64,000 nt of DNA from Lewinellaceae bacterium SD302. Lineage in GTDB: Bacteria > Bacteroidota > Bacteroidia > Chitinophagales > Saprospiraceae. The translations under genes and the position numbers were made by a program. A model generated the notes under the pieces. That model had not been told where the DNA came from and did no database searches. It was given only the letters and a program-made list of their open reading frames with translations. Shown in pieces: positions 36,476 through 45,510 of this stretch; the stretch's first letter is position 1, and the number at the start of each line of letters is the position of its first letter. The stretch is taken from assembly GCA_002591745.1 (NCBI GenBank), contig PDLQ01000015.1, forward strand, positions 1 to 64,000, read 5' to 3'.

Positions 36476-38113
36476 TTAGGGGCGTAACAACTTCTCGTAC
36501 CGCGCCCGATCGGTCAGTACTGCAATGGCTTCCTGCACCTCTTTATCATTACGCAGGCCCATTTGTACTTTTCCACGCTGGTAGTAGTAACGGCCGGCAA
36601 TCTCTTTTTCGATCACCTTGATAATTTCCTCCTTCTGTGCGTCGATGGCGGCGGATTGCTCGGCGTCGATACGGGCCTGAATGGCCTTTAACTGATCATC
36701 GATGGCGTAACCTTCCGCTTCGGCTTTTTTGGCGGCTTTTTCCAATAGCTTTTCAGCCTGACTGGTGAAGGCAAAATCGCTCTGGTTGAGGAAAGACTGG
36801 AAGTCGGCCCAATCGGTAAAGCGGAATTCGGTGACGGTATCAATGGTTGGATGATCTTGCACCCATTGGTTGACGTAGTCGAAGATGATGTGCTCATCCA
36901 GCAGTCCTTTGGAGATACGGTCGCCACCGAGTACGGGAAGTTTGATGTCGGGGGAGACGCCACCACCATCCAGTACGGTACGGCCGGCTACGGTCTTGAA
37001 CTCACCGCGTTCGTCGTCGGGAATGTCTACCGGTTCACCGTTTTCGTAGCGTACGCTCTGGATACAGCGCTGGCTGGGAATGTAGTATTTCGCCGTAGTG
37101 ATCTTAACGCGGCTGCTGTAACCGGTTTCCATAATGTTTTGCACCAGGCCTTTACCGTAACTGCGCTGGCCGATGAGCACACCACGGTCGTAATCCTGGA
37201 GGGCACCGCTCACAATCTCGGAAGCGGAGGCAGATTTACCGTTGATGAGCACGGCGACGGGCAGTTCCAGGTCTACGGGGTTATTCTTGGTCTTGTAAGC
37301 GCGGTCCCAGTCCTTGACTTTACCACGAGTTGTTACTACGACCTTTTCTTTAGGGATGAAAATATTGACAATATCTACGGCCTCATTCAGCAAACCACCG
37401 CCGTTGCCACGCAGATCCAGTACGACACCAGCAAGCTTAGGGTTTTCAGCGCGGAGTTTTTCTACGGCGTTCTTGACGTTTGCCCCGGCGCGTCGGGTAA
37501 AAGTAGTAAGGGCTACGTAGCCCACGTCGTTCGCCAGCATACCATAATAGGGAACATTGGGTCGCTCTACTTTACCCCGCGTCAGATCGATTTTGACTTC
37601 ACCCTTACCGGGCCGTTCTACTTTCAGTTCCATTGTAGTGCCCGGGAAGCCGCGCATGATGCCGTCTAATTGTTCCAGGTTTTTATTCAGGGCGTCCTGA
37701 CCATCTACTTCCAGGATACGGTCACCGACCATTAGCCCGGCGGCATCGGCTGGTTGGTCGCGGAATAGCTGCATGATGGTGGCCTTGCCTTCCAGAAATT
37801 CGATCTCTGCTCCGATGCCCTCGTATTCACCACTCATGCGCAGGCGGGCACCTTCGACGTCGGCTTCACTGATGTAGTTGGTATAGGGGTCAAGGCTGCC
37901 GACCATAGCTTCGATACCCGTACGCATCAACTGGCTGGGCTCGATCTCGTCTACGTAGTAGGTATTAACCTCCTTGTAAACGTTGGTGTAGATTTCAATA
38001 GCCTTCATGATCTCGAAGAACTTGTCGTTGTTCGGGAGCACAGTAGCGGCAATGGTGGTGAAGAGCAGTAACCCGCCGGCGATAAAGGCGGTCATTTTTT
38101 TCCAGGTAGGCAT
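36476..38113 (-). CDS. ctpA: C-terminal processing peptidase (S41 family)
   Basis: Periplasmic PDZ-containing serine protease of 545 residues. It has an N-terminal membrane anchor or signal (MTAFIAGGLLLFTTIAATVL) and a PDZ domain (about 90-170, with GIGAEIEFLEGKATIM and AAGLMVGDRILEVDG). The S41 core includes VVLDLRGNGGGLLNEAVDI, the nucleophile in INGKSASASEIVSGALQD and the lysine in RSYGKGLVQ. A helical Ala/Glu/Lys-rich C-terminal region follows. It probably trims or degrades periplasmic proteins. Confidence 0.94.
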   Translation of the reverse strand: MPTWKKMTAFIAGGLLLFTTIAATVLPNNDKFFEIMKAIEIYTNVYKEVNTYYVDEIEPSQLMRTGIEAMVGSLDPYTNYISEADVEGARLRMSGEYEGIGAEIEFLEGKATIMQLFRDQPADAAGLMVGDRILEVDGQDALNKNLEQLDGIMRGFPGTTMELKVERPGKGEVKIDLTRGKVERPNVPYYGMLANDVGYVALTTFTRRAGANVKNAVEKLRAENPKLAGVVLDLRGNGGGLLNEAVDIVNIFIPKEKVVVTTRGKVKDWDRAYKTKNNPVDLELPVAVLINGKSASASEIVSGALQDYDRGVLIGQRSYGKGLVQNIMETGYSSRVKITTAKYYIPSQRCIQSVRYENGEPVDIPDDERGEFKTVAGRTVLDGGGVSPDIKLPVLGGDRISKGLLDEHIIFDYVNQWVQDHPTIDTVTEFRFTDWADFQSFLNQSDFAFTSQAEKLLEKAAKKAEAEGYAIDDQLKAIQARIDAEQSAAIDAQKEEIIKVIEKEIAGRYYYQRGKVQMGLRNDKEVQEAIAVLTDRARYEKLLRP

Positions 38114-38285
38114 GGTGGATATAGTTTCGTCGGGCGTGGAAGGACGCCGGTCTTATAGTTAACGCGTTGAGTGGCGGATAGATTATTATGGGTTTTGTTG
38201 AATAAGTCTAGCGAGTGGTAAGACTTGGAAATATCGGACATACGGATATTTCCGTGTAGCCGATATTTCTACGAATCAATCTTTC

Positions 38286-38301
38286 TACGAATTTTTTCGT
38301 A
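38286..38301. promoter_or_regulatory. Operator 1 upstream of blaI
   Basis: TACGAATTTTTTCGTA: perfect palindromic half sites TACGAA/TTCGTA with a four-base spacer, about 55 bases before the blaI start. Confidence 0.75.
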
Positions 38302-38340
38302 AATAATTTGCGGGTCTCAAAATTTGCCCCTTACTTTGTC

Positions 38341-38356
38341 TACGAAATAATTCGTA
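38341..38356. promoter_or_regulatory. Operator 2 overlapping the blaI start codon
   Basis: TACGAAATAATTCGTA has the same half sites and spacing as operator 1. Its last base is the A of the first ATG. A -7-like TTACTTTG lies at 38331-38338 between the two operators. Confidence 0.75.
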
Positions 38357-38739
38357 TGATGAATAAGCCCACCGATTCCGAGCTCAATATCCTGCGGCTC
38401 CTCTTCGAACAAGGACCCCAGACAGTCCGCCAGCTCAATGACCGCCTCAACGAGCAGTCTTCCAAGGCCATCGGCTACACGACTACACTTAAGTTCCTGC
38501 AGATCATGCTGGAGAAAGGGTTGGTCAGTTCCGATAAATCCAGCCGCACCCACGTGTATGCTGCAGCCGTAGCGGAAAATGAAGTCAGAGCCGGTTTGCT
38601 GGATCGCATCGTAGACCAGGCCTTCAGAGGCTCGGCCACCGAACTGATCATCCAAGCACTCGGTCAGGCGGATACCAACGCCGAGGAATTAGCGGCCATC
38701 AAAGCATTGATCGAGCAAAAAGAACGCGAAAACCAATGA
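38356..38739 (+). CDS. blaI: BlaI/MecI-family transcriptional repressor
   Basis: Winged-helix repressor of 127 residues. LTxxE-type N-terminal TDSELNILRLLFEQGPQTVRQLNDRL and TTLKFLQIMLEKGLVSSDKSSRTHVY match the BlaI DNA-binding domain, and the C-terminus is a helical dimerisation region. The start was set at ATG 38356 (or 38359); the longer frame runs through the promoter and operators. Two identical-arm palindromes upstream indicate autorepression. It overlaps the M56 gene by four bases, the classic repressor-sensor pair. Confidence 0.92.
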   Translation: MMNKPTDSELNILRLLFEQGPQTVRQLNDRLNEQSSKAIGYTTTLKFLQIMLEKGLVSSDKSSRTHVYAAAVAENEVRAGLLDRIVDQAFRGSATELIIQALGQADTNAEELAAIKALIEQKERENQ

Positions 38740-41063
38740 CCCACCTCATCTACGACCCCCTCATCCAGGCCCTGGGCTCTACTGTCCTGCACAGTTTCTG
38801 GCAGGCGACGCTGCTGGCCATACTACTTTGGCTGGTTTCCCGGAGTGCCAAACTCAGTGCCGCCCATCGTTATTGGCTCGGGATGGGTGCCTTAGCAAGC
38901 CAGTTGTTTATCAGCCTTGCTACTTTGAAGTCACTCTACGTGCCTGCCAGCAAAGCCGTATTTACGGAAGCTACGATCATGACCTGGATCGACGATAATC
39001 CTACCCCCGTCCTGACTAATTACACGGCCGGTGAATTGGGTTTCGATCTCACTTTGCTGGAAAAACTATATTTCGGCCTTGCTCTGGTCTGGCTACTCGG
39101 CCTGGTTTTTGGTGCTCTGCGCCTCATCGGTGGCCACCTTTATATACGTAGCCGCTACCGTAAAAAATTATTGCCGATACCCGTGCTGTGGGAGGAAATG
39201 AGTTTATCCATCGCTACAAAACTGAAGATTTCCGGCGACGAATTGCTCGACAAAATTCGCATCTCGGCCCGCATTGCCAGCCCCGCTATGATCGGTTTAT
39301 TTCGACCATTAATTCTCTTCCCCCTCTCCGTTGTCAATCAATTGGAACCCGAAGAAGTTGAAGCCCTGCTGGCCCACGAAATTGTACACTACGCCAGTAA
39401 AGACCACTGGTGGAATTTCTGCCAGAGCTGTGTGGAAATTCTGTTTTACTTCAATCCGGCTATCCACTGGATTGGCAAGCGTATCCGCGAAGAGCGTGAG
39501 TTTCGCTGCGACCGCCGGGTAGCCGAGTTGGGTATCGACCCCATCGTTTACGCAAAATCCCTTTACCGCGTTGAGGAGCAACGTCTCGTATCCACCCGCC
39601 ATGCCCTGGCCGCCCGTTCGGGATCTTTACTGGGCCGGATCGAGCAACTCCTGCGCAATACCCCAAATTATTACCATATGAAACCTGGACTTCTTTTATT
39701 TCTGTTACTTCTCGTCGGCACACTTTTTTCTTCGAAAGCCGTGTTGCCCGATCTGCTCAAGGGTTCCGAATCCGAGCTTGAATCTCCTGCGCTGGTTGAC
39801 GATCTTGACTATCAAGGTAGCAATGTTGACGCTCCGACCATAATGCGCGACACCATCGACCCAAACCGCACAACCACAACTCGAACCAGGTCCACTACCC
39901 GGAGTATGATGAGTACCACCCGCAACGGTGAGGACATTGAACTGGAAAAAGTAAACGGCCGGATCACTAAATTCAAGATCAACGGCAAGACTATCCCACC
40001 AAGTGAGTACGAAGAGCACACTCAATTGCTGAACGAACTGGACAACATCCCCAAACCACCAGCGCCACCAGCCCCGCCCGCGCCACCAATTCGCCCGGGA
40101 TTTCCAACTCCGCCCGCACCACCAGCTCCGCCCGCACCACCGGTTCCCGGCGATGGCGACCGCTTCGGTTACCGGATTGAGCGTTACGAAAGCAGCGATT
40201 TTCCTGGCGAACGCTTTGAGTTCAATATCAACGAAGACAGAATGTTGTTCAACCTCCCTGGGACCGACAGCATTTTTAATCTCGACTTCAGCGAATTGCA
40301 AAACCTGGCCCGCCACCGGGGAATGCTCGACGAAGACGGAGAACTCCTCCCGGAATACGAAATGGAAATGGAAAAGATCGCTGATGAATGGGCCGAGAGT
40401 CTGTTCCGCTTGCGGGACGAGGTAAGTGAGTTGGATAAAAGCCTCTTCCGAATGAGCATTGAAACTGATGACGACGAAGAAACTTTCCGCCTGCGGATGC
40501 AAACCGAAGATGGTGAGTACGATGTGCTGGACCTCTCCGGCGGCGGCGAATTCCCCCTTCGCTTCCAGTGGCAAGATGAGGACGGAGAAACCCACAATCT
40601 GGGCGACTACCTCCGCGGCTCCATCTTCGGCGAAGGCAGCTTCGATCTGGACTGGACCGATGAGAATGGGGATACCACCTACAATGACCGCGGAGAGATC
40701 ACCGGATTTGTTGATCGCAACAATGATCGCCGCGTCACGATTACCCGCGATAAGGATATGGAATCACTGCGCGACGACAGAACCGCCGATCTGTTCGCCC
40801 GGGTAGACCGTGATGATAATCGCCCACACAAAATTTCCAGTGCTCGCTTTTTAAGGCTGGTAAAAGATTTCCAAAGACGTGGTCTGATTGAAGGAGGAAA
40901 GATCGATCGTTTTCAGATTAACGAAAAACGGATGAAGATCAACGGCAAGAAAGTTTCCTCTTCCGTTTTTAACCGATTTGCCCGGGAATACGCCGCCAAC
41001 AACCGCATCGAATGGTCGGAGCTGAATGAATTTGACATCAGCTACGAGAAGGGAGATTTTTAA
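38736..41063 (+). CDS. BlaR1/MecR1-type M56 membrane metallopeptidase
   Basis: A 775-residue partner of the adjacent BlaI repressor. Four or five N-terminal transmembrane helices surround the zinc motif HEIVH (214-218). The C-terminal half is not a penicillin-binding sensor domain. It has a proline-rich stretch (about 438-470, APPAPPAPP) and then a very acidic region with repeated blocks such as FKINGKTIPPSEYEEH and MKINGKKVSSSVFNRF. The signal sensed is therefore unlikely to be a beta-lactam bound by a PBP fold. Two dispersed-element copies are inside (SLATLKS and DYQGSNVD). Confidence 0.88.
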   Translation: MTHLIYDPLIQALGSTVLHSFWQATLLAILLWLVSRSAKLSAAHRYWLGMGALASQLFISLATLKSLYVPASKAVFTEATIMTWIDDNPTPVLTNYTAGELGFDLTLLEKLYFGLALVWLLGLVFGALRLIGGHLYIRSRYRKKLLPIPVLWEEMSLSIATKLKISGDELLDKIRISARIASPAMIGLFRPLILFPLSVVNQLEPEEVEALLAHEIVHYASKDHWWNFCQSCVEILFYFNPAIHWIGKRIREEREFRCDRRVAELGIDPIVYAKSLYRVEEQRLVSTRHALAARSGSLLGRIEQLLRNTPNYYHMKPGLLLFLLLLVGTLFSSKAVLPDLLKGSESELESPALVDDLDYQGSNVDAPTIMRDTIDPNRTTTTRTRSTTRSMMSTTRNGEDIELEKVNGRITKFKINGKTIPPSEYEEHTQLLNELDNIPKPPAPPAPPAPPIRPGFPTPPAPPAPPAPPVPGDGDRFGYRIERYESSDFPGERFEFNINEDRMLFNLPGTDSIFNLDFSELQNLARHRGMLDEDGELLPEYEMEMEKIADEWAESLFRLRDEVSELDKSLFRMSIETDDDEETFRLRMQTEDGEYDVLDLSGGGEFPLRFQWQDEDGETHNLGDYLRGSIFGEGSFDLDWTDENGDTTYNDRGEITGFVDRNNDRRVTITRDKDMESLRDDRTADLFARVDRDDNRPHKISSARFLRLVKDFQRRGLIEGGKIDRFQINEKRMKINGKKVSSSVFNRFAREYAANNRIEWSELNEFDISYEKGDF
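38914..38932 (+). repeat. Dispersed TGCTACTTTG element, copy 14
   Basis: Core 38918-38927 exact, read as LATLKS in the M56 protein. Confidence 0.8.
39807..39830 (-). repeat. Dispersed element, copy 15 (one core mismatch)
   Basis: Reverse complement reads CATTGCTACCTTGATAGTC: one mismatch in the core. Read as DYQGSNVD in the M56 protein. Confidence 0.7.
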
Positions 41064-41084
41064 GGACTAAAGGTTGGAAGGATT

Positions 41085-41173
41085 GAGGGAATGAAGAAGG
41101 AAAGATTGAAGGTGGAAGCAGACCGCTCCTCTTCCCTTACTACTTTTTTATTCCCTTTATTCTTCATTCCCTC
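41085..41173. repeat. GA-rich 14-bp inverted repeat
   Basis: GAGGGAATGAAGAA (41085-41098) and TTCTTCATTCCCTC (41160-41173) are perfectly complementary. The whole gap between the M56 gene and the next gene is purine-rich on the left and pyrimidine-rich on the right. Confidence 0.6.
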
Positions 41174-41218
41174 CGCCCCTCATTCCTTCTGCCTTTCATA
41201 ATTCAAAATTTTAAAAAA

Positions 41219-42100
41219 ATGCGCTTTCTCTTTTTCCTCTGGCTCCTGGCCGGAACCACTCCTCTATTCTCTCAATTACCCCAATTGAACCACGAAAACT
41301 TCGAAACCCAAGTCCTGACTTACCGCCCCGAAGCTCGTTCGGAGATTACGGACAAAAACTTTGCCTACGGTAATATGATCCTGCGGGAAACCCGTGCGAC
41401 TACCGGAGCCAAAGCCAGTAATTTTAACCGAGCCGATTACTTCAATATTCTTTCTGCTTTCCTAACACTAAAGGAGTCTTCAGCGAACATCAACCTGGCG
41501 TTTACCAAACTTCTGGCTGCCGATGCCGACGACTGTGAATACCTGCACGCATTTTCTGAAAAGGCCTTTAAAAACGATAAGTACGCGCCCGTCTGGGATC
41601 TTTGGCGGGCCGCACTGACCAAGTGCCCGGATGTGGTCAGTGAAACGTTTGATGCCAGAGATTACGCCCAAGCAGGTGGCTTCGACCCCGAATTAATCAT
41701 TGAATTGGATGCCATTAGACAAGACGATCAGCGTCATCGTGCTCACGATAGCTATGTCGCCGAAAAGCAAAACCCGTTAGACGAGCGTAACTTGCAACGT
41801 ATCGAATCACTCTCCGAAAAATACGGGGGCTATTTGGGGCGAAGTCTGGTGGGAAAAGAATTAGAAGGTGTGATGTGGCAGGTCATTCAACACAGTAAGC
41901 CGGCAACGATGCGTCTTTATTTGCCAACCATTCACCGGGCGGTTCAGGCGGAGGAACTTCACCCCACTCCCCTCAAAATGCTGCTGGATCGCATCTGCGC
42001 CTCCGAGCACGGTTGGCAGGTCTTTGGCAGTCAGCCGGGCGTTCCGCTGGCTAGTGAAGCGGAGCAAAACAGGATCAGGGATAAGTATGGTTTTCAGTGA
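41219..42100 (+). CDS. Secreted DUF6624-like protein
   Basis: A 293-residue protein with a signal peptide (FLFFLWLLAGTTPLFSQ). The C-terminal half (about 165-293) has the pattern DDQRHRAH, ESLSEKYGGYLGRSLVGKELEGVMWQVIQHS, MRLYLPTIHRAVQAEE and LLDRICASEHGWQVFGSQ, which fits DUF6624. The N-terminal half has no recognised domain. Function unknown. It follows the blaI-M56 pair on the same strand after 155 bases of repeat, so it is probably a separate unit. Confidence 0.65.
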   Translation: MRFLFFLWLLAGTTPLFSQLPQLNHENFETQVLTYRPEARSEITDKNFAYGNMILRETRATTGAKASNFNRADYFNILSAFLTLKESSANINLAFTKLLAADADDCEYLHAFSEKAFKNDKYAPVWDLWRAALTKCPDVVSETFDARDYAQAGGFDPELIIELDAIRQDDQRHRAHDSYVAEKQNPLDERNLQRIESLSEKYGGYLGRSLVGKELEGVMWQVIQHSKPATMRLYLPTIHRAVQAEELHPTPLKMLLDRICASEHGWQVFGSQPGVPLASEAEQNRIRDKYGFQ

Positions 42101-42145
42101 ATGAGGTTACGGAAAACACCGCCTGAACCCTGGGTTCGGGCAGTG

Positions 42146-43342
42146 TTAATCTGTCTTGATAAATTTCTTTGTCAAAGATCTTCCATTAGGCCCATACAGG
42201 ATAAGTGAATAGACGCCTGCCGGCAAATTACTCACCTCCCGCATTTGAGCCGAAGCATTCACTTGCCCATCAAATACCGGCTCACCTCCAATTGTCAGTA
42301 TCCGGTAACTCCAGCTGCTTCCTGGCTCCGTTGGCAATTCAATCGTCAGCCAGCTTTGAACTGGATTGGGATAAAGATTAACGGCTGAAGCAACCATCAA
42401 CTCTTCGGTAGCCACGTCGATTCCCGACAACTCGAAAAAACCATCGCCGAAAGCTCCCCGGTACCCGCCTAGCCGTAGTAGATAACTTTCGCCCTCAATG
42501 GCTTCGAAGGAAAGCCGGCTACTAAAATCGGCACAGCCTTCGATAAAATCGTTGCAACTGATCAGGTCAGCCGCATCCGGGGGGCAATTCCCGGCAGGGT
42601 AGACGGCTAGGTCAGAATCGTAATCCACCAGATCACAAGTCTCCCAGGTGATCGGGCCACTGAAGGGGGCTTCGAACAGATACCAGACGTCCGCTTCGAT
42701 TTCCAGGGGGAAGGTATCGTTACACGGCAGGCCGGGATGAAAAGGCCCGTCCGTAGTGGCGAATAAATTGGTGAAGGCCGTAGAGCCCAACTCCACGGAA
42801 ATGGCGTTATCGCAGGCATCGTTTGGTGGCCCTACGATCACCCGCAGGCGGGAGGTGCCGCTACCGGTTTCGAATTGGGCGTTATCATTGCCCCAACTGC
42901 CCAATCGTAAAAAATAAGTCTGCCCTTCCTCGACGAAGAAGGTAAGCTCGGAGGAAAAATCGGGGCAACCGTCCACGTCGTCGTTGCAAGCGATCAGGTT
43001 ATCTGCACTGGCCAGGCAGGCATCGCCGACGGCGTATACGGCCAGGCGGGTATCAAAGTCCACCGTTCCGCAGGTCGTCCATTCCAGCGGGCCGTCGGCG
43101 ATAGCGGTAAACGAATACCAAATGTCAGCGTGGATACTGTCCGTTCCGCTGAAAAAGCATTCTTCGTTGGGGTGGGCCGGGCCATCGGTGGTCGCTTCGT
43201 TCGTGGTGAACTCCACGTCAGTGAAGATCGGCATTACAATGGCGTTGCTGCAATCATCGTTGGCTGGCTGAGCGGCCAGGGAGCTTATGGCTAGCAAAGT
43301 AGCACAGCTGGTTATAAACTGAAGGTTGAGTCTTTTGAGCAT
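42146..43342 (-). CDS. Secreted two-repeat protein with T9SS sorting domain
   Basis: A 398-residue exported protein. After the signal peptide (FITSCATLLAISSLAAQ) come two copies of a 140-residue module. Each has NDDCSNAI or NDACDNAI, ATTDGP.HP, ADIWYSF or ADVWYLF, a LAVY strand, a CND..xGC.DFSS loop and YFLRLG or YLLRLG. This resembles bacterial pre-peptidase C-terminal-type beta domains. The C-terminus is a T9SS type A domain (VNLYPNPVQSWLTIEL to KKFIKTD). The signal peptide core SCATLLA is encoded by a dispersed-element copy. Confidence 0.85.
   Translation of the reverse strand: MLKRLNLQFITSCATLLAISSLAAQPANDDCSNAIVMPIFTDVEFTTNEATTDGPAHPNEECFFSGTDSIHADIWYSFTAIADGPLEWTTCGTVDFDTRLAVYAVGDACLASADNLIACNDDVDGCPDFSSELTFFVEEGQTYFLRLGSWGNDNAQFETGSGTSRLRVIVGPPNDACDNAISVELGSTAFTNLFATTDGPFHPGLPCNDTFPLEIEADVWYLFEAPFSGPITWETCDLVDYDSDLAVYPAGNCPPDAADLISCNDFIEGCADFSSRLSFEAIEGESYLLRLGGYRGAFGDGFFELSGIDVATEELMVASAVNLYPNPVQSWLTIELPTEPGSSWSYRILTIGGEPVFDGQVNASAQMREVSNLPAGVYSLILYGPNGRSLTKKFIKTD
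43289..43311 (-). repeat. Dispersed TGCTACTTTG element, copy 16
   Basis: Core 43295-43304 (minus strand), exact, read as CATLLA inside a signal peptide, like copy 9. Confidence 0.85.
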
Positions 43343-43383
43343 GAGCGGTCATCTTGCCAACAAGATAACAAGCCTTATACCCA

Positions 43384-43424
43384 AAGAAAAATGGCCGACG
43401 ATCAGAGAAGATCATCGGCCATCA
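43384..43424 (-). terminator. Rho-independent terminator of thrS
   Basis: A 13-bp stem (ATGGCCGATGATC / GATCGTCGGCCAT on the minus strand, one G-T pair) is followed by TTTTTCTTT, about 22 bases after the thrS stop. Confidence 0.8.
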
Positions 43425-43445
43425 TTCTCATTGTAGGATCATTGA

Positions 43446-45374
43446 CTAATATTCCAGCTTCGACTGAAAATAGGTCACGAATTCTTCGATCGTCATTGCT
43501 CCCTGATCGCCTTCTCCTTGCAAGCGCACTGCTACTTTGTTAGCCTCCGCTTCTTGCTCTCCGATAATGAGCATAAAGGGTACACGCTTGAGTTCGGTAT
43601 CACGAATTTTACGGCCGATGGTTTCGTTACGGTCATCGATAAAGCCACGGATGTCGTGCTTGGCCAGTTCTTTCTCCAGGCCTGCACAGTAATCGTTGAA
43701 GCGGTCACTGATCGGCAGAATCGCGATCTGGTCAGGAGCCAGCCAGAGGGGAAATTTCCCCCCGGTATGCTCGATTAGGATGGAGGTAAAGCGCTCCAAT
43801 GAACCAAAGGGCGCACGGTGCAGCATCACGGGGCGATGAGGCTTGTTGTCTTTACCGATGTACTCCAGTTCGAAGCGTTCGGGTAAGTTGTAATCCACTT
43901 GTACGGTACCCAGCTGCCAACTGCGGCCGAGGGCATCGCGGACCATGAAGTCGAGTTTTGGGCCATAAAAGGCTGCTTCGCCGTAGGCCGTGACCGTCTT
44001 CATATCGATCTCGCGGCAGGCATCGATGATGGCTTGTTCGGCGATGTTCCAGTTCTCATCGTCGCCGATGTATTTTTCTGGTGTATCCGGATCACGCAGG
44101 CTGATCTGGGCCGTTACATCATCGAAACCGATGAGCTTGAGAACATCCTTTACGATGTCGACCACCGCGATGAATTCTCCTTTCACCTGCTCGGGCATAC
44201 AAAAGATGTGGGCATCATCCTGGGTAAAGCCACGTACCCGGCTCAGGCCGTGCAGTTCACCGGTTTGCTCGTAGCGGTACACGGTTCCGAATTCCGCGAA
44301 GCGCAAGGGTAGCTCCCGGTAGGAACGTGGGCGGAACTTGTACATCTCGCAGTGGTGGGGACAATTCATCGGCTTGAGCATAAACTCCTCGTCTACCCGC
44401 GGCGTCTTGATGGGCTGGAAACTGTCTTCTCCGTATTTGTCCCAGTGGCCACTGGTGACGTACAGTTCTTTCTTGCCAATGTGGGGAGTGGTCACCTGCT
44501 GGTAACCGGCGTTCTCCTGCTTCACTTTCAGGAAATTGATCAGCCGTTCCCGCAACTGGGTTCCCTTGGGTAACCACATCGGCAGACCGGCACCGACCTT
44601 GTCGCTAAACATGAACAGCTCCAGTTCCTTACCCAGTTTGCGGTGGTCACGCTTCTTGGCCTCTTCCAGCATTTCCAGGTAAGCCTTCAGTTCTTTGGCT
44701 TTAGGGAAGGAGATGCCGGAAATTCGGGTCAACTGAGGATTGCTTTCGTCACCGCGCCAAAAGGCACCGCCTACTTTCATCAGCTTGATGGCCTTGATCG
44801 CTCCGGTATTTGGGATGTGTGGTCCCCGGCAAAGGTCGGTAAATCCGCCCTGAGTATAGAAAGTAATGGTCCCGTCTTCCAGGTCCTCAATGAGTTCCAG
44901 TTTGTATTGATCGCCCTTTTCCTGGAAATAAGCAATAGCGTCGGCTTTGCTGACTTCCTTACGGACGTAGTCATTTTTTTGCCGCGCCAGTTCAATCATT
45001 TTGGCTTCGATCTTCGGAAAGTCGTCGGAGCTGATTACCGTTCCTTCCGGCGGCTCCACATCGTAGAAAAATCCGTTTTCTCCAGCCGGGCCGTAGCCGA
45101 ACTTGATACCGGGGTAGAGAGCTTCCAGAGCTTCGGCCATCAGGTGGGCCGTGGAGTGCCAGAAGGTTTCCTTGCCTGTCTGGTCATTCCAGGTGTGGAG
45201 GGCCAGGGTAGCATCTTGTTGAATAGGGAGTTCGCGGTCGGTCAGTTGACCGTTGACGGTGGCCGAAACCACGTTACGGGCCAGGCCCTCGCTGATACTC
45301 TTGGCAACGTCCATGGCGGATACGCCGGACTCGTACTGACGGACATTACCGTCAGGGAAAGTGATGTTGATCAT
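43446..45374 (-). CDS. thrS: Threonyl-tRNA synthetase
   Basis: Class II synthetase of 642 residues, the usual bacterial length. It has an N-terminal TGS domain ([16 protein letters not shown]), the editing domain with HWSTAHLM-like [13 protein letters not shown] and [14 protein letters not shown], and the catalytic core ([61 protein letters not shown]). The C-terminal anticodon-binding domain follows. Near the C-terminus ANKVAVR is encoded by a dispersed-element copy, at a position where other ThrRS have a similar KVAVR segment, so no insertion was needed. Confidence 0.98.
   Translation of the reverse strand: MINITFPDGNVRQYESGVSAMDVAKSISEGLARNVVSATVNGQLTDRELPIQQDATLALHTWNDQTGKETFWHSTAHLMAEALEALYPGIKFGYGPAGENGFFYDVEPPEGTVISSDDFPKIEAKMIELARQKNDYVRKEVSKADAIAYFQEKGDQYKLELIEDLEDGTITFYTQGGFTDLCRGPHIPNTGAIKAIKLMKVGGAFWRGDESNPQLTRISGISFPKAKELKAYLEMLEEAKKRDHRKLGKELELFMFSDKVGAGLPMWLPKGTQLRERLINFLKVKQENAGYQQVTTPHIGKKELYVTSGHWDKYGEDSFQPIKTPRVDEEFMLKPMNCPHHCEMYKFRPRSYRELPLRFAEFGTVYRYEQTGELHGLSRVRGFTQDDAHIFCMPEQVKGEFIAVVDIVKDVLKLIGFDDVTAQISLRDPDTPEKYIGDDENWNIAEQAIIDACREIDMKTVTAYGEAAFYGPKLDFMVRDALGRSWQLGTVQVDYNLPERFELEYIGKDNKPHRPVMLHRAPFGSLERFTSILIEHTGGKFPLWLAPDQIAILPISDRFNDYCAGLEKELAKHDIRGFIDDRNETIGRKIRDTELKRVPFMLIIGEQEAEANKVAVRLQGEGDQGAMTIEEFVTYFQSKLEY
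43525..43545 (+). repeat. Dispersed TGCTACTTTG element, copy 17
   Basis: Core 43530-43539 exact, read from the other strand in thrS as ANKVAV within a conserved part of the protein. Confidence 0.85.
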
Positions 45375-45425
45375 TTGATCAAAGTTTAGACCCCACCATA
45401 CGAACGACGGGGCCGGTAAATAAAT

Positions 45426-45460
45426 CGCGTCTCATTTTGCCAACGACAAAATGAGACGCG
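45426..45460. promoter_or_regulatory. 14-bp perfect hairpin upstream of thrS
   Basis: CGCGTCTCATTTTG (45426-45439) and CAAAATGAGACGCG (45447-45460) pair perfectly around a 7-base loop. It lies 52 bases upstream of the thrS ATG and 50 bases after the GH16 stop, all on the minus strand. It may be the 3' end of the GH16 transcript (no clear T tract) or a leader structure of thrS. Confidence 0.6.
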
Positions 45461-45510
45461 CGAAATAGAGGCACAAAGGTAATTGATAGGGACTAAAAGA
45501 AAGTTCCTGA

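Noticed and set aside
39705-40595. 296-codon minus-strand frame opposite the M56 gene
   Set aside because: It is the antisense of a biased-composition region; the sense frame has motifs and the operon overlap.
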